From the NCBI RefSeq assembly GCF_016801985.1, contig NZ_JAEVLS010000004.1, positions 434,001-498,000 on the forward strand: a stretch of DNA of 64,000 bases. The letters are read 5' to 3'. Below the pieces are notes generated by a model. That model was not told where the DNA came from. It saw nothing but the letters and a program-made list of their open reading frames with translations, and did not search any database. Both the position numbers and the translations under genes were made by a program. The stretch comes from Steroidobacter gossypii (GTDB lineage: Bacteria > Pseudomonadota > Gammaproteobacteria > Steroidobacterales > Steroidobacteraceae). Shown here piece by piece: positions 44,288-52,055 of this stretch (the stretch's first letter is position 1; each line of letters begins with the position of its first letter).

Positions 44288-45298
44288 TCACCAGCCTTTG
44301 ACCTTGATGCGTACGCGCGCCAGGTTCTTGTCGGCGGTTATATAAAGCGTGCTGCCGTCGTCGCCGAAGGCCACGTTCGCGGTCGGCACACCGGTGGCGA
44401 GCGTGCCCAGGTGCTTGCCGGCTGACGAGTACACCAGCACGCCGCCCGGACCGGTGGCCCAGATCGTGCCGTCGCGACTCACTTTCATGCCGTCGGGCAA
44501 GCCCGGCTTCTTGGCCTGCGCCGCCGGCGTCGCATCGAAAAACACCTTGCCGGCGCCGAGCGTGCCGTCGCCCTGCACGGGATAGGCCATGACGATGGCT
44601 TTGTTGGGATCGGAGTTGGCGACGTACAACGTTTGCTCGTCCGGCGAGAACGCGAGTCCATTGGGCCGGCTCAGCTCACGCGTGAGCAAGGTCAGCTCGC
44701 CATTCGCGCGCAGTCGATACACGCCCTGGAACTCCAGCTCCTTGGCCGGATCGTCCGCCCCCTTGGGCAAGCCGTACGGCGGATCGGTGAAATAAACATC
44801 CCCGTTCGACTTGATCACCAGATCATTGGGGCTGTTGAGTCGCTTGCCCTGGTAGCGATCCGCCAGGGTGACGAACTTGCCGTCGCTCCATCTGGCTATG
44901 CGCCGATCGCCGTGCTGGCACATGATCAGCTCGCCGGCTTGATTGAACGTCAATCCATTCGAGCCGGGCTCGCGGCCCGTGAATGGCGTCGTGCCGGTGT
45001 AACCGGAAGGCTGCAGGAATTGTTTCAGGCCGCCAGCCTCGGACCATTCCCAGATCATGTTGCGAGGGATGTCCGAGAACAGCACGCGGCGGTTCGGCGC
45101 ATCCCACACCGGACCTTCCGACCACTCGAATCTACGCTCCACGAGCAATTCGACCACGGCGCCCGGTTCGACCAGCCGATCGAACGCCGGATCGAGCCGC
45201 TCGATCTTGCCGAGCGCCTGAACTTCTTTCGCCATCAACGCCTCGCACGACAGAAACGATAAGCCAAGCGTCAATGCTAACAGCGTGCGACGGTGCAT
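44288..45298 (-). CDS. Secreted SMP-30/gluconolactonase-like protein
   Basis: About 336 aa from the ATG at 45298. Signal peptide about residues 1-24 (MHRRTLLALTLGLSFLSCEA). The six-bladed propeller motifs are present: the metal Glu in FEWSEGPVWD, the Asn in NDLVIKSNGDVYFTDPPYGLP, and the ligand Asp/Asn of ELSRPNGLAFSPDEQTLYV and PDGMKVSRDG. Family members hydrolyse sugar-acid lactones such as gluconolactone or xylonolactone. Periplasmic location could link to the sugar-acid permease of this window, but they are 17 kb apart. Confidence 0.9.
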   Translation of the reverse strand: MHRRTLLALTLGLSFLSCEALMAKEVQALGKIERLDPAFDRLVEPGAVVELLVERRFEWSEGPVWDAPNRRVLFSDIPRNMIWEWSEAGGLKQFLQPSGYTGTTPFTGREPGSNGLTFNQAGELIMCQHGDRRIARWSDGKFVTLADRYQGKRLNSPNDLVIKSNGDVYFTDPPYGLPKGADDPAKELEFQGVYRLRANGELTLLTRELSRPNGLAFSPDEQTLYVANSDPNKAIVMAYPVQGDGTLGAGKVFFDATPAAQAKKPGLPDGMKVSRDGTIWATGPGGVLVYSSAGKHLGTLATGVPTANVAFGDDGSTLYITADKNLARVRIKVKGW

Positions 45299-45379
45299 CG
45301 GAGCGGGTCCTGTCGTGGGTGGGAACCGTTCATACCGGATTCCCGCCCGGCGTTGCAACTTTTTGCCGACTTTTTCCGG

Positions 45380-46489
45380 TTAGGCCGCGCGCGCCGACCG
45401 ATGGCGCTCGGCGTTGTCCAGATCCGCGATGGGCGACAGCAGCCTGGAATCGAAGTCCTCGATCGCCTGCCCCGCCGCCACGCGACGCGGCCAGTCGGGA
45501 TGCGTCAGCGCCCCGCGGCCGAGCGACACCAGATCCGCCTCGCCGCGTTCGAGCAGGCCCTCGGCTTGGGTCGGATCGTGCAACGAGCCATTCGCGATCA
45601 CCGGAACCGTGACATTCATTCTGGCGAGCGCCGCCAGACTCGGTCCCTGCTCGAAGGCGGGCTGCCAGGCTCGGAACTCGGTCGTGTGCAGATAATCGAT
45701 CGGCAGGCGACCCAAGGCGCCGAAGATTGCGGTCGCCTGCTGCTCGCCGCCACGCCACTTATGAACCAAGTCATTGACCTTGCCTTGTGAAATGCGCAGG
45801 CCCACGGCGAACGCTGGTCCCACAGCGGCACGGACGGCTTGCACGGCTTCGACGATCAATCGCAGCCGGCCCTCGATCCCGCCTCCATAGCCATCGTTAC
45901 GAAGATTGACGCCTTCGGTGAGAAACTGATCCAGCAAATATCCGTTCGCGCCATGGATCTCGACGCCATCGAATCCGGCTTGCTGCGCCATCAGCGCCGC
46001 ATTGGCGAAACCATTCAGCGCTTCGGCGATCTCACTTGCAGACATCGCGGCAGGCACGCGGTACGGGCCATCGCCTCGATACAGGGACAACTGCTGTCCC
46101 TTCGGCCGCAGCGCTGACGGGCCTCGAGTGTCGTTTCTATAGATGTTTCCCTGTGACAGCGCACCCGCATGCATGAGTTGAGCAAATATCCGGCCGCCGC
46201 ATGCATGCACGCCCGCGACGATTGCTCGCCACGCATCTCGCTGAGCCGAGTCGGTCAGACCCGGCTGGTGCAGATAGCCTTGCGAATAAGCCTGATCCGT
46301 GTAGATGCCTTCAGTGATCACAAGACCGAAGCCACCCTCAGCGAAGCCTGCGTAGTACTGCGCCATTTGTTGAGTTGGGCGACCGTCGGCAGTGGCGCTC
46401 ACTCGCGTCATTGGAGCGACGGCGATACGATTGCGCAGTGTGACCGCGCCAATCTCGATGGGAGTAAAAAGCGACATGCGATTACTCAC
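45380..46489 (-). CDS. NADH:flavin oxidoreductase / old yellow enzyme family
   Basis: A 369-aa TIM-barrel FMN oxidoreductase. Visible family motifs: LRNRIAVAPMTRVSATADGRPT, ITEGIYTD, the substrate-binding AQLMHAGALSQGN, and EIHGANGYLLDQFLTEGVNLRNDGYGGGIEGRLRL. OYE enzymes reduce activated C=C bonds with NAD(P)H. The GTG start at 46489 overlaps the RidA stop as GTGA; an ATG at 46477 is the alternative. Co-transcribed with RidA; the divergent LysR gene is the likely regulator. Confidence 0.92.
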   Translation of the reverse strand: MSNRMSLFTPIEIGAVTLRNRIAVAPMTRVSATADGRPTQQMAQYYAGFAEGGFGLVITEGIYTDQAYSQGYLHQPGLTDSAQRDAWRAIVAGVHACGGRIFAQLMHAGALSQGNIYRNDTRGPSALRPKGQQLSLYRGDGPYRVPAAMSASEIAEALNGFANAALMAQQAGFDGVEIHGANGYLLDQFLTEGVNLRNDGYGGGIEGRLRLIVEAVQAVRAAVGPAFAVGLRISQGKVNDLVHKWRGGEQQATAIFGALGRLPIDYLHTTEFRAWQPAFEQGPSLAALARMNVTVPVIANGSLHDPTQAEGLLERGEADLVSLGRGALTHPDWPRRVAAGQAIEDFDSRLLSPIADLDNAERHRSARAA

Positions 46490-46878
46490 CCCTGCGACGT
46501 CCGGACCGCCGCGATGGCTTCGATCTCGATCAGCGCCTCGGGGTCGTACAGTGCTTTTATTTCCGCGATGGTGTCGGCGGGATAGGGCTCGGTGAAGAAC
46601 TTACGGCGCAGCTCGACCACTTGCCGGAAGTTGCTCATATCCGTGACGAAGATGGTCACCTTGATCACATCCCGCAAACTCGATCCACCCGCTTCCAATG
46701 CGCGGCGCAGATTGGCGAAGGCCTGCTCGCCCTGCGCGCGAAAGCCACCAGGCACAATCTTGCCGTCGTCGCCCGCGCCCGCCTGACCTGAAATGAACAG
46801 CAGGTTGCCGAACTTGATTCCTTGCGAAAGCAGGAACGGCGCGTAGTTGTCGGGTTGAGTCATGACACGTTCCAACAT
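46486..46878 (-). CDS. RidA-family (YjgF/YER057c/UK114) protein
   Basis: About 130 aa from the ATG at 46878 (GGAG 9 nt upstream). The body matches RidA: GNLLFISGQAGAGDDGKIVPGGFRAQGEQAFANLRRALEAGGSSLRDVIKVTIFVTDM. The Arg of RidA that binds the imine carboxylate is normally in ...PARTTV...; here the corresponding end is PADTIAEIKALYDPEALIEIEAIA, lacking that Arg, so this is likely a RidA-fold relative of the Rid1-7 subgroups with a different or lost deaminase activity. First gene of the OYE operon. Confidence 0.85.
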   Translation of the reverse strand: MLERVMTQPDNYAPFLLSQGIKFGNLLFISGQAGAGDDGKIVPGGFRAQGEQAFANLRRALEAGGSSLRDVIKVTIFVTDMSNFRQVVELRRKFFTEPYPADTIAEIKALYDPEALIEIEAIAAVRTSQG

Positions 46879-46956
46879 GATTCGATCTCCTCGCTTCCGT
46901 GGCCGTATCGCCACGCCGTTGAAGATGCGGCCGGACCGCGAAATCGACAAACTCCA

Positions 46957-46979
46957 AATTCTCAGGCATAAGGTGAATT
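46957..46979. promoter_or_regulatory. Inverted repeat AATTC-N13-GAATT, candidate LysR site
   Basis: A 23-bp dyad between the divergent RidA (46878) and LysR (46997) starts. Location and size fit a LysR regulator-binding site controlling both directions. Confidence 0.4.
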
Positions 46980-46996
46980 CAACTCAGCCATGAGAC

Positions 46997-47884
46997 ATGC
47001 GCCGACTTCCTCCCCTCTCCGCGCTGCGCGCCTTCGAAGCCGCCGCCCGACACGGTAGCTTCAAACGAGCGGCCAGCGAGCTTGCCGTCACGCCGACCGC
47101 GATCAGCCATCAGATCCGCGCGCTCGAGGAATTCACCGGGCTGACGCTGTTCAAGCGTGACACTCGCAAAGTGGTGCTCACCGAAGCCGGTGCGCAGCTC
47201 TATCCGGTGCTGCGCGACGGCTTCGACGAATTCGAACGGACCTTGGAGCGCCTCGCGCCCGCCACCGGCAGAGCGCAAGTGACGATCTCCGCCACCAGCG
47301 CCTTCACAGCGCACTGGCTGGTCCCGCGCATGCATCGCTTTCACGCGCTCCACCCGGAGATCGATCTGCATCTGCAGGCGTCCGAGCAGGTGGTCGACCT
47401 GGTGGAAGCAAACGTCGATATCGCAATCCGCTACGGCACCGGGCCGTATGCAAACGTTGCCGTCGAGACCTTGTTCGCCGATGGCTTCGCGCCCGTGGCC
47501 CATCCCACTCTGGGCGTGAGCTCACCGGCGGATCTCGACAAGGTGACGCTGATCCATTTCGAATGGAAAAAAGCGCACCCGCTCAACCCCACCTGGGATC
47601 GCTGGTTCGCTGAAGCAAAACTGCCGGGCCCCTCTGCCGCCGGACAATTGCGGTTCTCCGACGAAGGACACGCCATTCAAGCCGCACTCGCGGCGCAAGG
47701 TGTGGCCTTGCTGAGCCTGGTGCTGGTGGAGCACGAGCTCGCATCGGGCCGCCTGGTGCGACCTTTCGGCCCGACGGTGGCCGGCCATACTTATCATCTG
47801 GTCACCAGGTCCGATCGCACTCCATCCTCGCCGGTGCGCGCAGTCGCGGACTGGCTCCGCTCCCAGGCGCGCTCGTCACGATAA
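46997..47884 (+). CDS. LysR-family regulator, GcvA-like
   Basis: A 295-aa regulator. N-terminal winged helix (RRLPPLSALRAFEAAARHGSFKRAASELAVTPTAISHQIRALEEFTGLTLFKRDTRKVVLTEAG), and a GcvA-type effector domain with VTISATSAFTAHWLVPRMHRFHALHPEIDLHLQAS and DLVEANVDIAIRYGTGPY. Divergent from the RidA/OYE operon, its likely target. Effector unknown. Confidence 0.92.
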   Translation: MRRLPPLSALRAFEAAARHGSFKRAASELAVTPTAISHQIRALEEFTGLTLFKRDTRKVVLTEAGAQLYPVLRDGFDEFERTLERLAPATGRAQVTISATSAFTAHWLVPRMHRFHALHPEIDLHLQASEQVVDLVEANVDIAIRYGTGPYANVAVETLFADGFAPVAHPTLGVSSPADLDKVTLIHFEWKKAHPLNPTWDRWFAEAKLPGPSAAGQLRFSDEGHAIQAALAAQGVALLSLVLVEHELASGRLVRPFGPTVAGHTYHLVTRSDRTPSSPVRAVADWLRSQARSSR

Positions 47885-47924
47885 GCAGATCGAGCTGTGA
47901 TACTTCCCCGGGTCGGCCGTATAA

Positions 47925-48479
47925 ATGAGCATGAGCCTGGCACAGCTATTCATGGACCGCGCGTCGGGAGGGCGCCCGAGCAGGGAGGTGGACTGGGACG
48001 CGGCCTATCGGGATCAGCTGCCTCGCGTCTATAACTATCTTCGCTTTCGCCTCGGCAGCGACGCCGACGCCGAAGAATTGACGTCTCGCACCTTCGAAAA
48101 GGCGTGGCGCAGCCGGACTTTGTACCGGCGCGATCTCGCCGGCTTTTCGACCTGGCTGTTCACCATCGCGCAGAACCTGGCCATCGACCACCTGCGAGCG
48201 CACCGCCCTCATCTGCCCTTGGAGGCCGCGCTCGAAGTGGTGAGCGCCGAGTCGCCGCACGACCAGGCCGAGCGCGATTCCAACCTGGCGCGACTGGCCG
48301 TGCTGATGGAGCGGCTTTCGCCACGCGACCGGGAAGTCGTGGCGCTGAAATACGGCGCCGATCTGAGTAATCGCGACATTGCTCGCCTCACCGGCCTGAG
48401 TGAATCGAACGTCGGCACGCTGCTCCATCGCGCGGTTCGTGAACTGCGCTCGGGCTGGGAGTCGCCGGAGAAGCCATGA
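47925..48479 (+). CDS. ECF-type RNA polymerase sigma factor
   Basis: A 184-aa ECF sigma factor. Region 2: YRDQLPRVYNYLRFRLGSDADAEELTSRTFEKAWRSR; region 4: LAVLMERLSPRDREVVALKYGADLSNRDIARLTGLSESNVGTLLHRAVREL. A second ATG six bases in is an alternative start. Overlaps the next gene by ATGA, so it is paired with it; that membrane protein is the candidate anti-sigma. Confidence 0.92.
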   Translation: MSMSLAQLFMDRASGGRPSREVDWDAAYRDQLPRVYNYLRFRLGSDADAEELTSRTFEKAWRSRTLYRRDLAGFSTWLFTIAQNLAIDHLRAHRPHLPLEAALEVVSAESPHDQAERDSNLARLAVLMERLSPRDREVVALKYGADLSNRDIARLTGLSESNVGTLLHRAVRELRSGWESPEKP

Positions 48480-49879
48480 ACGATGATTTTCTGCGACGCG
48501 CGTGGCGGCGACCGCCCGCTACATTCGAACGGCAGCTCAGAGAACGACTGCGACAGCAGGAGCTCGCCTCGCCGCCGCGGCGAAGACCGACGTGGACCGT
48601 GCTGATCGCCTCGGTGCTCATTGGCGGCTCTGCGCTGGCGACGGTCACTTATCTCACAGTGAAACATCTCTCGTCGGTGTCGCGCACCGCTGAAGTGCAA
48701 GCGACAAGCGAGACGGTCGCGCCTCTCGCCCGCTCCGCCAGGAATGCGAGTGGCGCCTGGTATTCGACAGGTCCGGCAGCTTCGGCCACGCTGTCTGGAG
48801 AGCGGCAGCAAACATCGGCAACATCGGTACGAGATGCAGCCGGCGCTGCCATCGATGCCCGTGATTCCGATCCGTCCATAGCCGATTCATCTTCGACCGG
48901 CGCTCCCTCCAGTACATCGATTGCATCGTCGAGCGCGGAATCGGTGGGCGACAGGTCGGTGCGAGTGGCGCTGACGCCGGAACTCGCGGTGCTTTCCGAC
49001 GGGATCACGGCTTCGATCCGGTACCGGGCGCAAGCACGCGCCGAGATCACCAGTGCAGATGACGCGCTCAAAGGTTTATGCGCAGACGCGGATGAACTGC
49101 CACGGTGGGATGTCGCCCTCGTGTCCCGTCGCATCCATCGTGATGAGTTGAACGCCTGCAAATCCGGGCTACGCGAAGCGAAGCTGGGTCACATGGCGAT
49201 GGTGATCACCGGGGCCAAGGCCGGCAACAAGATGCGACTCTCCGCCGACACCATCGCGCTAGCGCTGCTGAAAAGAGTGCCGGCGCCGGACGATCCGGAC
49301 CGGCTCATCGACAATCCTTACACCGACTGGAATCAGATCGACCGCTCGCTGGAACGCCGTCGCATCGAAGTGTCCGGACCGCCGCGGGACTCGCAACACT
49401 TCCTCCTGTTCGCCGCGACCATTCTGGAGCCGGCGTGCGAGCGGATCCGAGCCTTACAAACCGGCGACTCGACCGCATACCGCGAGAACTGTCACACGCT
49501 GCGCGACGATGGCGTCTACAAAGAGGCGGCCTGGGACATCACTTTCGTCGGCCAGCGATTGTGGGCCGATCCAAACATCGTGGCCGTCATCGACTATTCG
49601 TTCTATTCGGCCAACAGCGCCGATCTGCTCGGCAGCATGCTGAACGGCCCGGCCCCGACCCCGAGCACCATCATGGACGGCAGTTATCCCGGCGCGCGCA
49701 CGCTTTATCTCTATGTGAGCCCGATACGCATCAGAAACATTCGCGAGGTGAGCGGGTTCGTCGACGACTACCTGCGGCGACGGGACTACACCCACCATCG
49801 ATGGATCATTCCCAGCTCACTGGTGGAACAACTGCGACCTTACGAGCCGCTGCCGCTGTCCGAAATCGAATTCGAATGA
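48476..49879 (+). CDS. Putative membrane anti-sigma / PstS-like substrate-binding fusion protein
   Basis: A 467-aa protein coupled to the ECF sigma gene. Residues 1-40 are cytoplasmic and Arg-rich (DDFLRRAWRRPPATFERQLRERLRQQ); a transmembrane helix follows (about 41-60, WTVLIASVLIGGSALATVTYLTV). A Ser/Thr/Ala-rich linker to about residue 160 leads into a periplasmic-binding-protein-like domain with PstS-type features (LTPELAVLSDGITASIRYRA... DADELPRWDVALVSRRIHRDEL, MVITGAKAGNKMRLSADTIALAL, IEVSGPPRDSQHFLLFAATILEPACERIR). A sensor that links periplasmic ligand binding to sigma release is the simplest reading. Ligand unknown; a lone PstS-like protein is the alternative. Confidence 0.7.
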   Translation: MNDDFLRRAWRRPPATFERQLRERLRQQELASPPRRRPTWTVLIASVLIGGSALATVTYLTVKHLSSVSRTAEVQATSETVAPLARSARNASGAWYSTGPAASATLSGERQQTSATSVRDAAGAAIDARDSDPSIADSSSTGAPSSTSIASSSAESVGDRSVRVALTPELAVLSDGITASIRYRAQARAEITSADDALKGLCADADELPRWDVALVSRRIHRDELNACKSGLREAKLGHMAMVITGAKAGNKMRLSADTIALALLKRVPAPDDPDRLIDNPYTDWNQIDRSLERRRIEVSGPPRDSQHFLLFAATILEPACERIRALQTGDSTAYRENCHTLRDDGVYKEAAWDITFVGQRLWADPNIVAVIDYSFYSANSADLLGSMLNGPAPTPSTIMDGSYPGARTLYLYVSPIRIRNIREVSGFVDDYLRRRDYTHHRWIIPSSLVEQLRPYEPLPLSEIEFE

Positions 49880-49895
49880 GCCAATGGAGTCTGTC

Positions 49896-50513
49896 ATGAC
49901 ACGCATGTTTCCTGGAACCCTCGCTGCACTCGTGTTGGCATTTACGCCACTGGAGGCCAACGCACAGTCCGACTCTGCAGACCCGAACACTGTGCCGATC
50001 GCGACGGTGCTCGCCGCGGTCGCCAAGAGCAGCGGCAAGAAATTCTTCGTAGATCCGAGAGTCACCGGTGACGTGCTGCTGCTTCAGGCCAAGCCCGACA
50101 CGCTCAGCTACGACGATTTGCTCATGCTTCTGCAAGTTCATGGCTTCACCGCCGTGACGACTGGCGACTACGTGCGCGTGATCCCGGACGCCGGCGTGCG
50201 TCATATGGCGCTCCCGGTCGCGGACAGCGACAACTTTCGGCCAGCGGAGTACGTCACCAAGGTCATCGCCGTGAAGCACATTCCTGCGGCCATGCTGGTG
50301 CCGACACTGCGTCCTCTGCTGCCGCAGCAGGCACATCTCGTTGCCCTTCCCTGCGTCAACCGCCTGATCGTGGCCGATACCTTCGGCAACGTGCAACGAA
50401 TCGAACAGGTGATCCAGTCGCTCGATCGCGGCGAGCCCTATACACCGCCGCAATGCTCGACCACCGAGCCAGCCCCAGCACCCGCCAGGTCCGCCAAATC
50501 CGGCAAGGAATGA
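49896..50513 (+). CDS. Secreted protein with a secretin-type short (N0-like) domain
   Basis: About 205 aa from the ATG at 49896, which has GGAG 6 nt upstream. Signal peptide about residues 1-24. The mature part resembles the N0/N1 domains of type II/III secretins: IATVLAAVAKSSGKKFFVDPRVTGDVLLLQ...LSYDDLLMLLQVHGFTAVTTGDYVRVIPD, then VTKVIAVKHIPAAMLVPTLRPLLPQQAHLVALPCVNRLIVADTFGNVQRIEQVIQSLD, as in GspD. The pore-forming secretin domain is absent. It lies 16 bp after the PstS-like fusion gene and is probably co-transcribed. It could be a periplasmic adaptor or sensing partner. Confidence 0.8.
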   Translation: MTRMFPGTLAALVLAFTPLEANAQSDSADPNTVPIATVLAAVAKSSGKKFFVDPRVTGDVLLLQAKPDTLSYDDLLMLLQVHGFTAVTTGDYVRVIPDAGVRHMALPVADSDNFRPAEYVTKVIAVKHIPAAMLVPTLRPLLPQQAHLVALPCVNRLIVADTFGNVQRIEQVIQSLDRGEPYTPPQCSTTEPAPAPARSAKSGKE

Positions 50514-50545
50514 TGGCGAACGCCTGAAGGGCAAGCGTTGTACCC

Positions 50546-50578
50546 CGCGCCGTGCGCAACCTCCTCGAGCACGGCGCG
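50546..50578. terminator. Bidirectional terminator hairpin
   Basis: CGCGCCGTGC (50546-50555) and GCACGGCGCG (50569-50578) form a perfect 10-bp stem between the convergent secretin-domain and cupin genes; loop of 13 nt, no clear T-run. Confidence 0.6.
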
Positions 50579-50583
50579 CGTCT

Positions 50584-51045
50584 CTATCGGGCTTTGACGA
50601 ACTCGGTCTTGGTTGGGCCGATCGACTCGATCTGCACGATGGTCGGCTCCGGGCCGGTCGACTGAAAATGCGCCACCTGCGCCGGCAGCCGGTACATGCT
50701 GCCGGGGCCATAGCTCAACAGCGCTTTCTCGTCGTAGTCATGGCCGAACCCCAGCTTCCACTCGCCGGAGATGACGGTGTAGGTTCGCGGCTCCGGATGG
50801 GTATGCGGCATGAACCGGGCGCGAGGCGGTAGTTTCACTCTGACGACGAGCGGGCCCGGACGATCCAGCGCGCCGACCAGCACCGCGAACTCCGCGCCTT
50901 GCATCGCCGGATGCGGTCGCCATGGCACCTGTTCCGGCCGCACCTCGATGAATCCCTCGGGTGCGCCGACGTTTGTCGCCGCATGCACCAGCGAGGTCAC
51001 GAACATTCCTAACAGCAGTGCTTTCGTTACAACGGACCTGCGCAT
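50584..51045 (-). CDS. Secreted cupin-fold protein
   Basis: About 153 aa from the ATG at 51045, preceded by GGAGGTGA. Signal peptide about residues 1-22. The single-domain cupin motif is clear: LPPRARFMPHTHPEPRTYTVISGEWKLGFGHDYDE (first metal site with two His and a Glu) and GSMYRLPAQVAHFQSTGPEPTIVQIESIGP (second). Small periplasmic cupins of this type often act on or bind small organic molecules; no function can be assigned. Confidence 0.85.
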   Translation of the reverse strand: MRRSVVTKALLLGMFVTSLVHAATNVGAPEGFIEVRPEQVPWRPHPAMQGAEFAVLVGALDRPGPLVVRVKLPPRARFMPHTHPEPRTYTVISGEWKLGFGHDYDEKALLSYGPGSMYRLPAQVAHFQSTGPEPTIVQIESIGPTKTEFVKAR

Positions 51046-51238
51046 CAACGTCACCTCCATTGACCCAAGATTGCCTGACGCAGTGTACCGCGCCTGCCCC
51101 ATGGGCTCGGCTGTGTGGTCGATGTTGGTAAGGCCTGGTCGTAGCCCCGATGGGTCGGACGGCCGATATTGCCGGGGCAACGGCAGTCCTATGCTCGAGA
51201 CCACTGCTTAAAGCATCGCGACTGCCCAGGAACCTGCC

Positions 51239-51397
51239 ATGCAAGCCTTCATCGCCGCCACTGTCGCCACCACCACCCACGGTTCGCCCGCCTGGTTGAA
51301 GATCGCCGCCCGAGGCGCCTTCCTGCTGTCTTTTCTTACCGGAGCAACCTGGGCGACTGTGTCGTGGCTGGCGCTGCGCGGCTTCGAGACTCTGTAA
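51239..51397 (+). CDS. Small membrane protein (52 aa)
   Basis: A 52-codon ORF with AGGA 8 nt before the ATG. Residues about 27-49 (AFLLSFLTGATWATVSWLAL) form one hydrophobic, Trp-containing helix after a polar N-terminus with a single basic patch (WLKIAARG), so the N-terminus is probably cytoplasmic. It lies between the cupin (minus) and AraC (minus) genes on the opposite strand. The function is unknown, and whether it is expressed cannot be told from the sequence. Confidence 0.45.
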   Translation: MQAFIAATVATTTHGSPAWLKIAARGAFLLSFLTGATWATVSWLALRGFETL

Positions 51398-51412
51398 GTA
51401 TCTTTCTGACGC

Positions 51413-51862
51413 TCAGTTCAAAGCACCGACCGCTTGCGTGCGCCGAAGGTACTCGCGTGGCGGCACGCCGATCAGGCGACGGAAGGTGCGCGTGAAATGG
51501 CTCTGATCGCAAAAGCCGAGCGCCGCGGCCACGGCACAGATCGAAGTGTCACCGCGCACCAATAAAGATTGACTGCGCGCGATGCGCGCCCTCATCAAGA
51601 ACTCCATCGGACTGTGCCCGGTGGTCACACGAAACAATCGGGCGAAATGAAAGCGGCTGACCGCCGCGCTGGCCGCGATCTCCGCGAGCGTCAACCGTTT
51701 GCCGAGGTTGGCTTCCATGAAAGTCAGCGCCCGTTGTAACGCTCGCGGGCTCAGACCGTGAGCGCGGGGGGAGGCATCCTCGGCGGCCACCCAGCGCGAG
51801 CGCGCCGGGCTCGGATTCGTCAACACGCCCTGAATGTTCGCGTGAATGTTCTGAATGTTCAT
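51413..51862 (-). CDS. AraC-family regulator (DNA-binding domain only)
   Basis: A 149-aa protein consisting of a short N-terminal tail and the two-helix-turn-helix AraC domain at about residues 40-140 (LTFMEANLGKRLTLAEIAASAAVSRFHFARLFRVTTGHSPMEFLMRARIARSQSLL, ICAVAAALGFCDQSHFTRTFRRLIGVPPREYL). No effector-binding domain is present, so it resembles SoxS/MarA/Rob-type activators. Its own control and targets are not evident; the alginate-export-type porin lies upstream in the same direction after 193 bp. Confidence 0.9.
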   Translation of the reverse strand: MNIQNIHANIQGVLTNPSPARSRWVAAEDASPRAHGLSPRALQRALTFMEANLGKRLTLAEIAASAAVSRFHFARLFRVTTGHSPMEFLMRARIARSQSLLVRGDTSICAVAAALGFCDQSHFTRTFRRLIGVPPREYLRRTQAVGALN

Positions 51863-52055
51863 CGCAGATCACCCTTGCTGCCGATGCCGTCATGCTGAAG
51901 GTCCGCAGCTTGTCAAAAAACCCCCTTGCGGGCGGCCAGGCGCTCACCCATTCGAGGTAATGACAAGCTATTACGCGTCCTCGTGTGGCCGCATGTTGCC
52001 GCCGGCAGCGGGGGCAGTCTTGGACGATCGGGACATCAGTCGACCGCATTGAACG

